From Cytobacillus firmus (GTDB lineage: Bacteria > Bacillota > Bacilli > Bacillales > Cytobacillaceae), in assembly GCF_023715565.1 (NCBI RefSeq), contig NZ_JAMBOJ010000034.1, positions 1-48,084 of the forward strand: 48,084 bases of DNA, in the 5' to 3' direction. Position numbers and translations under genes: made by a program. Position 1 is the stretch's first letter, and every line of letters begins with the position of its first letter. Positions 23,728 through 31,032 of the stretch are shown piece by piece. The notes below the pieces were generated by a model, which made no database searches, had not been told where the DNA came from, and saw only the letters and a list, made by a program, of their open reading frames with translations.

Positions 23728-24857
23728 AAATTGAACTTAAAAATATTTGTAAAACGTTCAATAAGCAGTCCAATACAATCAATAACCTGGATATGACAAT
23801 AAATGATGGCGAATTTGTGGCTCTTGTTGGACCGAGCGGATGCGGAAAGTCGACAACGATGCTGATGATTGCAGGAATCTATAAGCCTACGAGCGGCAAT
23901 TTATACTTTGACGGGCAATTGGTTAATGACTTGGAGCCGAAGGATCGAAATATTGGAATGGTATTCCAAAGTTATGCATTATATCCTCATATGACAGTAC
24001 TGGATAATATAGCTTTTCCATTAAAGCAGCAGAAGGTGCCAAAGGAGGAGCGATACGAGCGGGCAAAAAATGCTGCGGATATGGTACACCTTGGACATCT
24101 CTTAGATCGCAAGCCAAGCCAATTGTCCGGCGGCCAGCAGCAGCGGGTGGCATTAGCGCGGGCTATTGTTAAGAAACCAAAGGTGCTGCTCCTTGATGAG
24201 CCCATGTCTAATCTGGATGCAAGACTTAAAATAGAAATGCGGGAGGAGATTTCCAGAATACAAAAGGAATTAGGTATTACGGCGATCATGGTTACACATG
24301 ATCAGGAGGAGGCTATGACTACGGCTGACCGAGTGGCAATCATGAAAGAGGGAGAGCTAATACAGTACAGTTCTCCCATGGAACTGTATAACCGTCCCAA
24401 AAATTATTTTGTTGCTCAGTTTATAGGAAATCCGCCGATGAATTTCCTGAAATCCCAATTAGCAGTAAAAGATGGGAAGTGCCAGTTTTATATCAATGAT
24501 ACGACTGTTGATTTGAATAATCATTTGCCGAAAATTAAATCCCATAATTCTATTAAAGACATTTATGCAGGGATTCGTCCTTATGACTTAAAATTAGGGC
24601 AAAAGGGTGATATCACTCTTGATGGTGTAGTTAGCCTAGTCGAGCCCACTGGACATTCTAAAATGGTAAATGTAAAAGTAGGAGATGATCGAATTCGGTT
24701 TTTCGCGGACCCGCTTCAGAAAATTGAGAGGGGCAGCAAAATCACATTAACTGCATCCATCTCATCTATTCACTTGTTCGATTGTGAGTCAGGAGAAAAC
24801 CTTACAGCAGAAACAATAGGAGAAGGACAAGATAATAAACTTGTCATAAATTCATAG
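23724..24857 (+). CDS. ABC transporter ATPase, UgpC/MsmK/MsmX type
   Basis: A 377-residue ATPase that powers the importer. Walker A GPSGCGKST, Q-loop MVFQSYALYPH, signature LSGGQQQRVALARA, Walker B VLLLDEPMSNLDARL and switch His MVTHDQEEAMT are all canonical. A C-terminal regulatory domain (about 240-377, with the YAGIRPYDLKL block) is like those in UgpC/MalK. Many Bacillus sugar importers share a single MsmX; this operon has its own ATPase, so it is self-contained. Overlaps the upstream permease by four bases. Confidence 0.93.
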   Translation: MKIELKNICKTFNKQSNTINNLDMTINDGEFVALVGPSGCGKSTTMLMIAGIYKPTSGNLYFDGQLVNDLEPKDRNIGMVFQSYALYPHMTVLDNIAFPLKQQKVPKEERYERAKNAADMVHLGHLLDRKPSQLSGGQQQRVALARAIVKKPKVLLLDEPMSNLDARLKIEMREEISRIQKELGITAIMVTHDQEEAMTTADRVAIMKEGELIQYSSPMELYNRPKNYFVAQFIGNPPMNFLKSQLAVKDGKCQFYINDTTVDLNNHLPKIKSHNSIKDIYAGIRPYDLKLGQKGDITLDGVVSLVEPTGHSKMVNVKVGDDRIRFFADPLQKIERGSKITLTASISSIHLFDCESGENLTAETIGEGQDNKLVINS

Positions 24858-24878
24858 ATTATGAAAAGGAATGAAGTG

Positions 24879-25703
24879 ATGGAAGAGAGAATGCAAACAG
24901 AGCTGGAAGAAGTGTTGTGTATATCTGCAGTGGAATATGCCAAAGAGGCTGGCAAGCTGATTCTGAATCATACTGAAAGCATGGGCCAGATTGAACAAAA
25001 GAAAAATTCATATGATCTTGTTACAGAAGTTGATCGTAAAAGTGAAGATTTTTTGAAGTCCAAAATTATGCAGAGATATCCTGATCATTGGATACTATCA
25101 GAGGAAGAGACCGGGCAGAAAAACGCCTATGATGCGTTAAAATCCAAATTTGGAGAATACGGATGGATTATTGACCCAATTGACGGTACCACAAATTTTA
25201 TACATGGCATTCCCCACTTCTCAGTTTCTATAGGGATTGTAAAGAATGGCCAGCCTGTTATTGGTGTCGTTTATAATCCGGTTACAGGGGAACTTTTTAC
25301 AGCAAGAAAGTCCTTTGGTGCTTTCTTGAATGGACAGTCTATTCATGTAGGCAAAGAAACAAAATTAATTGATTCAGTGCTTGCTACCGGATTTCAGGCC
25401 AATGACTGGAAACCTGATTCACGTGCAGTAAGACAGATTAATCAGTTGGCAGGAAAAGGAAGAAATGTTCGGATTATCGGTTCAGCAAGCTTAGACCTGT
25501 GCTGGACAGCGGCAGGAAGGCTGACCGGTTTTTGGCATGAAGGTCTCAATCCGTGGGATGCTGCTGCAGGAGTATTAATTTTAAGTGAGGCTGGAGGCTT
25601 TGTGACAGACAAATATGGTCAGCCTTATCAGCTTCATCTTGACTCTTTAGTTGCGAGCAATGCTAAAATTCATGAAGAGCTAATAGAAGTGATTCAAGGT
25701 TAA
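24879..25703 (+). CDS. Inositol-monophosphatase-family phosphatase
   Basis: A Mg-dependent phosphatase of the IMPase/FBPase/CysQ superfamily, 274 residues. The metal motifs are complete: E75-E77 in LSEEETG, D99-P-I-D102-G-T in WIIDPIDGTTNFIHG, and the late W-D in GLNPWDAAAG. Typical substrates are myo-inositol-1-phosphate and other polyol or sugar phosphates; 3'-phosphoadenosine phosphates are a less likely alternative. ATG 24879 is preferred to ATG 24861 because AAAGGA lies at the right distance before it and nothing does before 24861. Positioned 21 bases after the ATPase and 15 before the GDPD gene, it fits a catabolic step after uptake. Confidence 0.88.
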   Translation: MEERMQTELEEVLCISAVEYAKEAGKLILNHTESMGQIEQKKNSYDLVTEVDRKSEDFLKSKIMQRYPDHWILSEEETGQKNAYDALKSKFGEYGWIIDPIDGTTNFIHGIPHFSVSIGIVKNGQPVIGVVYNPVTGELFTARKSFGAFLNGQSIHVGKETKLIDSVLATGFQANDWKPDSRAVRQINQLAGKGRNVRIIGSASLDLCWTAAGRLTGFWHEGLNPWDAAAGVLILSEAGGFVTDKYGQPYQLHLDSLVASNAKIHEELIEVIQG

Positions 25704-25718
25704 AGATAGGAGAGCTGT

Positions 25719-26441
25719 ATGAGAAAGCCATTGATAACAGCCCATACGGGATGTATGAATACAAGGCCAAATTCTGTTTTGTCTGTGCTGGAAGGCATAA
25801 AAGCCGGTGCGGAAATAATTGAAGCTGATGTAAATTCTACGAAAGATGGAATCCCTGTTTTAGTCCATGATGAATTTATACCTGGAATTTCTGGCAATGT
25901 CCGAATTGGAGCGATCACCTTTGATGAACTGAAAGCGATTGATAAAAAGGGAGAGATCGTTCGGCTAGAAGAAATTTTACCGCTTATCCGGGAGCATCAT
26001 AAAATTATTAACCTGGATGTCAAAACAGATCATGCAGTAGATGCGATGATTGCTGTCATAGAAAAGCATCGGATGCGTGATGAGGTAATCATTTCCGGAT
26101 GTGAAAAAGAAAGGGCCACATATATTAAAGGATATTATCCGTCCTATCAAGTATTGCTGAATTCAAGTGCTCAATTATTTATCTCTAATCAAAATGATTA
26201 TGAAGCTTTTGTGAAACAAACCTGTCAAGATGCAATTGGTGCATCGTGTTGCGGGATCAATATTAATTATAAGTTCTGTTCAAACATGTTAGTGGAAGTT
26301 GCTTCTTTAAGATGTTTGCCAGTTTTAGTCTGGACTATTGATGATATTCCAGCAATGGACCAGTTTTTAAGGAGCGGTGTACATTCCATTACTACTAATG
26401 AAGTAGAGGCACTTGTTAACTTAAGAGGCGAAATAAGGTAG
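25719..26441 (+). CDS. Divergent GDPD-family phosphodiesterase
   Basis: A 240-residue TIM-barrel protein of the glycerophosphodiester phosphodiesterase superfamily, with no signal peptide, so cytosolic. The general-acid/base His pair (H9 in AHTGC, H50 in VLVHDE) and metal ligands E35 and D37 are present, and NLDVK supplies D100 and K102. But the usual H-R pair is H9-T10 and the usual P-E-N-T block is R-P-N-S, so the phosphate-binding Arg and a metal-site Glu are missing. I believe this 'H(T/S)GC' pattern marks a divergent subfamily. It may cleave an unusual phosphodiester. ATG 25719 has AGGAGAG upstream; it follows the phosphatase gene by 15 bases. Confidence 0.85.
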   Translation: MRKPLITAHTGCMNTRPNSVLSVLEGIKAGAEIIEADVNSTKDGIPVLVHDEFIPGISGNVRIGAITFDELKAIDKKGEIVRLEEILPLIREHHKIINLDVKTDHAVDAMIAVIEKHRMRDEVIISGCEKERATYIKGYYPSYQVLLNSSAQLFISNQNDYEAFVKQTCQDAIGASCCGININYKFCSNMLVEVASLRCLPVLVWTIDDIPAMDQFLRSGVHSITTNEVEALVNLRGEIR

Positions 26442-26463
26442 GTCAAACTAATGGAGAAATGCG

Positions 26464-27393
26464 ATGATAGATACTTTCTTATTTGAATATGAGAAAAGAA
26501 ATAAAGATATTATTAAATATTTACAAGAGGGAAAAGTGACTAATAATGGTTTTTACCAACTGGCCATTTCTCAACTAGAGCAGCTAAATCTAGCAGATCC
26601 AGAGAATCCAGTTCATTTATCTCACCTTGCTGAATATCACCATTTAGATGGACATTTGAGAAAAGCGGGGGACCTGTACCGTAAAGTACTGGAGATAGAC
26701 CCGCTCCAGTCAATATCTAAAGAAGAAAAGCGATTTATACAAAAGTTTTGTCCAAACCTGCTTGTAACTCCTAATGAATGTTTCCCTCTTAAGGATGTGG
26801 CAGCTATTCATCATCCCAGCAAACCTTTGATTGGTTATCACTTGTTTTGGGAAGATGATTATGACTTTCCAGATGACTATGAACCTTGTGATCATGAAGA
26901 GGTTTGGGTGCAATACGATCCCTTAAAGGAAGAAATAGTGAAGGTAATGTGCTGGTTTCATGCACGTGTGATCGAATCTGAACCAGCTGTAGAAGAAGCA
27001 AAAAGCAACTGCCATAGACCTGTCATTCGAATTGAATGGGGAAAACATGGATCATTGCTATGCGGGTGGCAAGAAATGAATGAACCGTTGACAGGAATCC
27101 CTATCAAGCAGTGGCTTAGAGAAACCTTCACTCAGGTTAAAACGGGAGGCAGGGTTCCTGACCATCCTTTGAAAAGATTCTGGCCCGCTGGATTTGAAGG
27201 AACATTTGAAGAATATATAAATTTTTCAGTTCCTGTTGATCCGTTGGAATGGCTGCAAAGAAAGCCGCTCATGTTTAAGACAAGATGGGTTAATGCAGCA
27301 ATAGGTACGAATGCTCTGCATTATAATTTTCATCCTAAAATGGAGTGGCCAGACCGATTTTATGAATCTTCTGGAGTGAAGGAAGCGGAGTGA
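26464..27393 (+). CDS. Unrecognised 309-residue protein of the importer operon
   Basis: No family recognised. Residues about 25-100 look like one to two TPR-type helical pairs (PVHLSHLAEYHHLDGHLRKA). The core (about 115-215) is beta-rich with a string of acidic and aromatic residues, HLFWEDDYDFPDDYEPCDHE then EVWVQYD, followed by CWFHARV and EWGKHGSLLCGW. The D-H-E...W and K-H-G patterns recall metal-dependent Vps62/NPP1-like beta-sandwich proteins, a weak impression only. No signal peptide or membrane segment. ATG 26464 has GGAG upstream and lies 22 bases after the GDPD gene, so it is part of the operon. It could be a metal-dependent phosphatase or lyase acting on the same substrate. Confidence 0.6.
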   Translation: MIDTFLFEYEKRNKDIIKYLQEGKVTNNGFYQLAISQLEQLNLADPENPVHLSHLAEYHHLDGHLRKAGDLYRKVLEIDPLQSISKEEKRFIQKFCPNLLVTPNECFPLKDVAAIHHPSKPLIGYHLFWEDDYDFPDDYEPCDHEEVWVQYDPLKEEIVKVMCWFHARVIESEPAVEEAKSNCHRPVIRIEWGKHGSLLCGWQEMNEPLTGIPIKQWLRETFTQVKTGGRVPDHPLKRFWPAGFEGTFEEYINFSVPVDPLEWLQRKPLMFKTRWVNAAIGTNALHYNFHPKMEWPDRFYESSGVKEAE

Positions 27394-27415
27394 AACTCTA
27401 AGGAGGGGAATGAAT

Positions 27416-27961
27416 GTGATTAACTGGTTTGCCAATCATTTTTTTACCGTGAATCCTGAAATTTATCTGCGCATCTTCCTCTCCATGATCATGGGAGCAA
27501 TTATTGGATATGAGCGGTCCAGCAAAGGAAAGCCGGCTGGAATTAGGACGTATAGTTTAATAAGTTTGGGTTCAACCCTTATTATGGTTGTGTCCATTTT
27601 TAGTCTCGATTATATAGTCAGCCAGCACACCTATAATGAACAAATTAGCATAGTTAATGATCCAACACGGATTGCTGCTCAAGTTGTTTCTGGCATCGGG
27701 TTTATTGGAGCAGGAATTGTTTATACTACTGATTTAGGAAAAAAAGTCGGGCTCACCTCAGCAGCGCAATTGTGGGCAACTGCTATGGTAGGGTTAACCA
27801 TCGGGGTGGGCATGTATGACATTGCTTTCCTTACTTTGATTTGTATCATTTTTATTGTAAAGCTTGTAGATTGGATGCATTTTATGCGAAATAAAAGGAA
27901 TTTTTTGAAAAAAAAGCAATATAGCAATGAGTCTCCCCAAAAGTCTAACTACCACTGTTAG
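27416..27961 (+). CDS. MgtC/SapB family membrane protein
   Basis: The 181-residue protein has four to five membrane helices and the MgtC signature GAIIGYERSSKGKPAGIRTY with SLISLGS after it, then GIGFIGAGIV and a Leu/Ile-rich end. MgtC proteins affect Mg and phosphate homeostasis, and some inhibit the F-type ATP synthase. The start is GTG 27416, with AGGAGGGG at 27401-27408; the ATG at 27410 is only one base from that site. Gap of 22 bases from the upstream gene; the last gene before the terminator at 28020. The link to a phosphate-ester operon is suggestive but unexplained. Confidence 0.85.
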   Translation: MINWFANHFFTVNPEIYLRIFLSMIMGAIIGYERSSKGKPAGIRTYSLISLGSTLIMVVSIFSLDYIVSQHTYNEQISIVNDPTRIAAQVVSGIGFIGAGIVYTTDLGKKVGLTSAAQLWATAMVGLTIGVGMYDIAFLTLICIIFIVKLVDWMHFMRNKRNFLKKKQYSNESPQKSNYHC

Positions 27962-28005
27962 TCTATTACATACATCAAAGGGGCAGACTATGAATACAGT
28001 AATGA

Positions 28006-28057
28006 AACCAGATTTTCAGAAGCAAACGTGTACGGGGTTTGCTTTTTTTTCTGGTTT
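28006..28057 (+). terminator. Operon terminator with nested stems
   Basis: AAGCAAAC (28020-28027) pairs with GTTTGCTT (28037-28044), followed by a run of T residues; an outer AAACCAGA / TCTGGTTT stem encloses it. Closes the 19.3-28 kb cluster. Confidence 0.85.
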
Positions 28058-28171
28058 ATTATTAGCTTTCAAGGGGTGACTCGTCTTTAGCGGGATTTAT
28101 GTTAAACGGATTTATGGTTCATATGATATGGAAGATGGTTAGGTGTATTGATTTGACAGTGGCCACGCGGA

Positions 28172-28447
28172 GTGAAAAGAAAAGCCAGATATCGGCATGG
28201 GGAAAAGGCCGCTTCACCGAGAAGTGAATTTCGAAGAGCAATTAATCATAAGTCAGAGCTTTCTGCAAAATTCCAGGGAAAATATCTGGCAGAACTGCGT
28301 TCACAGGAAGTGAAAAAACGCAAAACTGAGGAACTGGCGAAAATGGCAGAAAAGCAGAATGTGACCTTGCTGTATAGTGCAAAATATCCCATACATATCC
28401 ATGCACGTGTGTTGTGTGAAGAAATTACAAGGGTAATGAATGTTTAG
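28172..28447 (+). CDS. Hypothetical small basic protein
   Basis: A 91-residue, strongly basic, mostly helical protein (SEFRRAINHKSELSAKFQGK; later VKKRKTEELAKMAEKQNV). Start GTG 28172 is the only one in frame after a stop at 28154-28156, with only a weak GCGGAG before it. No family known to me. A nucleic-acid or ribosome-binding role would suit the charge but is a guess. The next gene's true start is 62 bases after its stop. Confidence 0.45.
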   Translation: MKRKARYRHGEKAASPRSEFRRAINHKSELSAKFQGKYLAELRSQEVKKRKTEELAKMAEKQNVTLLYSAKYPIHIHARVLCEEITRVMNV

Positions 28448-28508
28448 CCCCATCAGCAAGAAGGGAAAACAATCGTATAGAGTAAATCTAAAATGCAGGA
28501 GGCAGAAA

Positions 28509-28790
28509 ATGAGTTTAATTATACAAAAAGAAAATGGCCGGTTCTTTATGAATGATGAAAAAGGGAATATGATTGCCGAGATCACCTATACACCAAGCGA
28601 TGATTCTGTCATCATGATAGACCATACATATGTAAGTGACTCCCTGCGCGGTCAGGGCATTGCAGGAAAGCTTCTGGAAAGCGTTGTACAGGAGGCGCGC
28701 AGCAAGGGATATAAGATCATTCCTGCCTGCTCATATGCCAAGGCTGCTTTTGACAGAAAAAGCGAATATCAGGATTTGCTTGCAAACTAA
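28509..28790 (+). CDS. GNAT-family N-acetyltransferase, YjdJ type
   Basis: A short 93-residue acetyltransferase-fold protein of the YjdJ/GCN5-related group. It has an N-terminal beta sheet (FFMNDEKGNMIAEITYTP), the acetyl-CoA loop VSDSLRGQGIAGKLL and C-terminal IIPACSYAKAAFDR. The substrate is unknown; the group is thought to act on small molecules or protein N termini. ATG 28509 has GCAGGAGG upstream. The frame extends to 28440 but with no ribosome site. Followed 14 bases on by an alpha/beta hydrolase, probably co-transcribed. Confidence 0.85.
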   Translation: MSLIIQKENGRFFMNDEKGNMIAEITYTPSDDSVIMIDHTYVSDSLRGQGIAGKLLESVVQEARSKGYKIIPACSYAKAAFDRKSEYQDLLAN

Positions 28791-28804
28791 AGGAGGGTTT
28801 CTAA

Positions 28805-29587
28805 ATGGATGCAAAAATAAAAGAGGTAAATGGAACATCTATTTCATACTATGATGAAGGTCAGGGAGAGCCGCTTGTATTACTTCATGGATTTTGCGGC
28901 AGCAAAGATTATTGGGCAAAAGTGATTCCATTATTGGCAGAGGACTACCGCGTCATTGCGGCCGATCTTCCGGGGCATGGAGGTTCAGGGCTGCCAGAAG
29001 GCGAACCCTCGATTGAAGGGATGGCAGAATCGATCAAAGGGGCTATAGATGAGCTGGGTCTTGAAAAGGTATCTCTTTTCGGCCATTCATTGGGCGGCTA
29101 TGTAACCCTTGCATTTGCTGAAGAATACGAGGACAAGCTGAAATCCTTTTCCCTTATCCATTCAACAGCCAGCCCGGATTCCGAAGAAGGGAAGAAGGGA
29201 AGGGATGTTGCTGCAGGTAAAATTGATAAAGAGGGAATGGAATCATTTATAGATGGACTTGTGCCGAAGCTTTTTGCACCAGGGGAGAAACATCCCGAAG
29301 AAATTCAACTCGCAAAAGAAATTGGCTATCGAACAAGTGCTGAAGGTGCAAAGGCTGCCCTGAAAGCGATGAAACTGCGCGGTGACCGCAGTCAAGTCTT
29401 AAAAAATACGGAGCTGCCAGTATTAATTGTCGCTGGAGAACAGGACGAGGTTGTCCCTCCAGAAAAATCATTTGCAGTCAAAGGATCTAACATCAATCAG
29501 GTAACCATTGATGATGCGGGGCACATGAGCATGTACGAAGCACCGGAAGAACTGGCAGAAGCTATCCGCGGATTTTTGAAAGAGTAA
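28805..29587 (+). CDS. Alpha/beta hydrolase
   Basis: A 260-residue cytosolic serine hydrolase. It has the oxyanion loop LLHGFCG, nucleophile elbow FGHSLGGYVT, an acidic residue in VAGEQDEVVPP, and a catalytic His in DDAGHMSMYEAPEEL: a full triad. Typical substrates are small esters, lactones or haloalkane-like compounds; nothing fixes which. ATG 28805 has AAAGGAGGG upstream. Not related in sequence to the membrane-anchored hydrolase at 6162. Confidence 0.88.
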   Translation: MDAKIKEVNGTSISYYDEGQGEPLVLLHGFCGSKDYWAKVIPLLAEDYRVIAADLPGHGGSGLPEGEPSIEGMAESIKGAIDELGLEKVSLFGHSLGGYVTLAFAEEYEDKLKSFSLIHSTASPDSEEGKKGRDVAAGKIDKEGMESFIDGLVPKLFAPGEKHPEEIQLAKEIGYRTSAEGAKAALKAMKLRGDRSQVLKNTELPVLIVAGEQDEVVPPEKSFAVKGSNINQVTIDDAGHMSMYEAPEELAEAIRGFLKE

Positions 29588-29602
29588 GCAGTGTCTGTTT
29601 TG

Positions 29603-29709
29603 GAGCGCACATAATATTTTATCCGCACATAAATTTATAGGATCCGCACATAAAAAATCTTATCCGCACATAAATTGGCGTTATGCGCACAGAAAGATTC
29701 CTGTGCGGC
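29603..29709. repeat. Array of CCGCACATAAA repeats at about 21-bp spacing
   Basis: Five forward copies of (A/G)(T/A)(C/G)CGCACA(T/G)AAA begin at about 29603, 29621, 29642, 29662 and 29683, that is every 18-21 bases, with variable filler. An inverted copy TGTGCGG follows at 29702-29708, and the last forward and inverted copies fold as CGCACAG/CTGTGCG. The spacing equals two DNA turns, so proteins could bind on one face. Not a CRISPR array: the repeats are too short, and the filler is about 8-10 bases. Confidence 0.65.
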
Positions 29710-29737
29710 CAAATCAAACATTTTGCGATTGAAATAT

Positions 29738-29776
29738 AGAAAAAAAGCTCCTTTTCAAGCCGAAAAGGAGCTTTAA
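29738..29776 (-). terminator. Rho-independent terminator for the leftward pair
   Basis: Perfect 13-bp stem (29744-29756 with 29762-29774, five-base loop); read leftwards it is followed by seven T residues. Confidence 0.85.
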
Positions 29777-29777
29777 C

Positions 29778-30281
29778 TTACTTAAATATAACGGAAATGA
29801 TTTCGTCCGTCGTCATTCCGCTTTCTATTTCAAACGTGCCAGGACGCAGATCATTCTCAAGACCGCGTTTTTCTACATCTTTATAGAACTGGATGCCGCT
29901 TTCAATAATATGGGCTTTTTCAAGCGCGTTCCCAACATCAATGCTGGTCATTCCCATTGATACGGTTAAAATAGTCCGGTAAACAACTTTTTCGCCGGTT
30001 TTGTCATCAGCCTTCTTGTCTGCTTTGTCCTCTTTTTTCTCGCTGGACTTTGCGGCAGCAGCAAGCTGCTTGCTCCATTCATCTTCTGTGTTGATGACGT
30101 AGCCTTTGGATGCCAGCAGGTCAATCATTTCTTCATCTGACAGCTTTTCGGTTTTCTCTGTTTTATCCGCTGGTTTTTCAGAGCTTTTGGCTTCAGAAGG
30201 TCCAAATAGGTAAACGCTTCCTGTCAAAATGGCAGCCGCTAAAAGGCCCGCTGCAAAACTGCGCAAGGAATTTGGTGTCAT
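29778..30281 (-). CDS. Membrane-anchored protein with an MltG/YceG-like C-terminal domain
   Basis: The 167-residue protein has an N-terminal membrane helix (about 8-26), a long Lys/Glu/Asp-rich linker (about 30-100) and a C-terminal domain MTSIDVGNALEKAHIIESGI then LRPGTFEIESGMTTDEII, which resembles the LysM-like N-terminal part of MltG/YceG endolytic transglycosylases. The catalytic MltG domain is absent, so it likely binds peptidoglycan or a partner rather than cutting. B. subtilis YqzC is a possible relative (from memory). Its start overlaps the end of the upstream gene by four bases (ATGA), so they are coupled. Confidence 0.7.
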   Translation of the reverse strand: MTPNSLRSFAAGLLAAAILTGSVYLFGPSEAKSSEKPADKTEKTEKLSDEEMIDLLASKGYVINTEDEWSKQLAAAAKSSEKKEDKADKKADDKTGEKVVYRTILTVSMGMTSIDVGNALEKAHIIESGIQFYKDVEKRGLENDLRPGTFEIESGMTTDEIISVIFK

Positions 30282-30655
30282 TGGGCAACCATGCTCCTTT
30301 CATCCTTGTTCGCTGAATAGGGCAAGAGCATCAGATCAACTTCGTTAGGCGTAAGCTGTTTTTTTACTGCAATGCTTTCATTGGAATATCCGCGTTTATG
30401 CATATCCAGTACTTCGCGAAGCAGCAATCTTTCTTCTGATGACCCGCTCATAGCTCCTGATTGCTTAGCCGTAATCTCTGCGTCCAATTCAATATTTCTG
30501 ATTTGCTGCTGAAGCTCATGAATTTCATTCTTTAGTGTAAAAGTAACCTGATCAATTTGCTGCTCAATATTTGATTTCGACTGCGCCGTTTTTAAAAACG
30601 ATAAAATGAGCAGCACGACTGCTGAACCAAATAATATGGCAATTACCCATCCCAT
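30278..30655 (-). CDS. Membrane-anchored coiled-coil protein (YqzD/SwrB-like architecture)
   Basis: A 125-residue protein with one N-terminal membrane helix (about 3-20), a coiled coil (about 28-62, with KNEIHELQQQIRNIELDAEI) and a C-terminal helix-turn-helix-like part (EVLDMHKRGYSNESIAVKKQ then LTPNEVDLML). That architecture is like B. subtilis SwrB, but the sequence link is weak. Function unknown. It is translationally coupled to the MltG-like gene, so the two may form a cell-envelope complex. ATG 30655 has a GGGAGGA site. Confidence 0.65.
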   Translation of the reverse strand: MGWVIAILFGSAVVLLILSFLKTAQSKSNIEQQIDQVTFTLKNEIHELQQQIRNIELDAEITAKQSGAMSGSSEERLLLREVLDMHKRGYSNESIAVKKQLTPNEVDLMLLPYSANKDERSMVAQ

Positions 30656-30821
30656 CCTAAAATCCTCCCTTATGTAAACACTTTTTTTCTCGGTATCTAT
30701 TTTTTTACCAAACTAAATTATACCTTTATTGCCGGGGGATTTCGAATGATAACCTCAAAATAACACGATAGTCCTGTTTTTATGTCAGAAAAAGGGGATA
30801 TTGGTAAATCCTATTTCTTAT

Positions 30822-30849
30822 AAAAACCCGGACCATTCAGGACCGGGCT
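30822..30849 (-). terminator. Leftward terminator with no clear gene
   Basis: CCCGG plus CC (30827-30834) pair with GG plus CCGGG (30840-30847), one mismatch; read leftwards it ends in TTTTTATAAG. The 30656-31032 gap holds this and the terminator at 30990, but no convincing gene between them; a leftward frame of about 40 codons, ending in this hairpin, has no good ribosome site. Confidence 0.6.
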
Positions 30850-30989
30850 CCCATTTGTTCAATTTTCTTTCTTCAGCTGCGCGCGTTTGGCGTTCCGCTT
30901 CCCATAAGAACCATAGTCCTACTTCCATAATGTCTACAATGAAAACCATGTGCTAATAGGTATGAGTCAGAATACTGCAAAAGAGGTTT

Positions 30990-31027
30990 ATTCAAAATAA
31001 AGCTCCATCCATTGAGGATAGAGCTTT
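30990..31027 (-). terminator. Terminator after the YitT-family gene
   Basis: AAAGCTC (30999-31005) pairs with GAGCTTT (31021-31027), with an inner ATCC/GGAT stem; the leftward tail is TTATTTT. Lies five bases past the stop. Confidence 0.8.
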
Positions 31028-31032
31028 GCCAA

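Noticed and set aside
27990..28079. 29-codon frame with an AAAGGGG site across the operon terminator
   Set aside because: It runs through the terminator hairpin, so the mRNA would end within it; probably chance.
29603..29709. Short repeats as a CRISPR array
   Set aside because: Units of about 11-13 bases with 8-10 base filler and variable sequence; no cas genes in the window.
30860..31000. Leftward small peptide ahead of the terminator at 30822
   Set aside because: Three frames give short peptides, none with a convincing ribosome site or known family; kept only as a remark on the gap.
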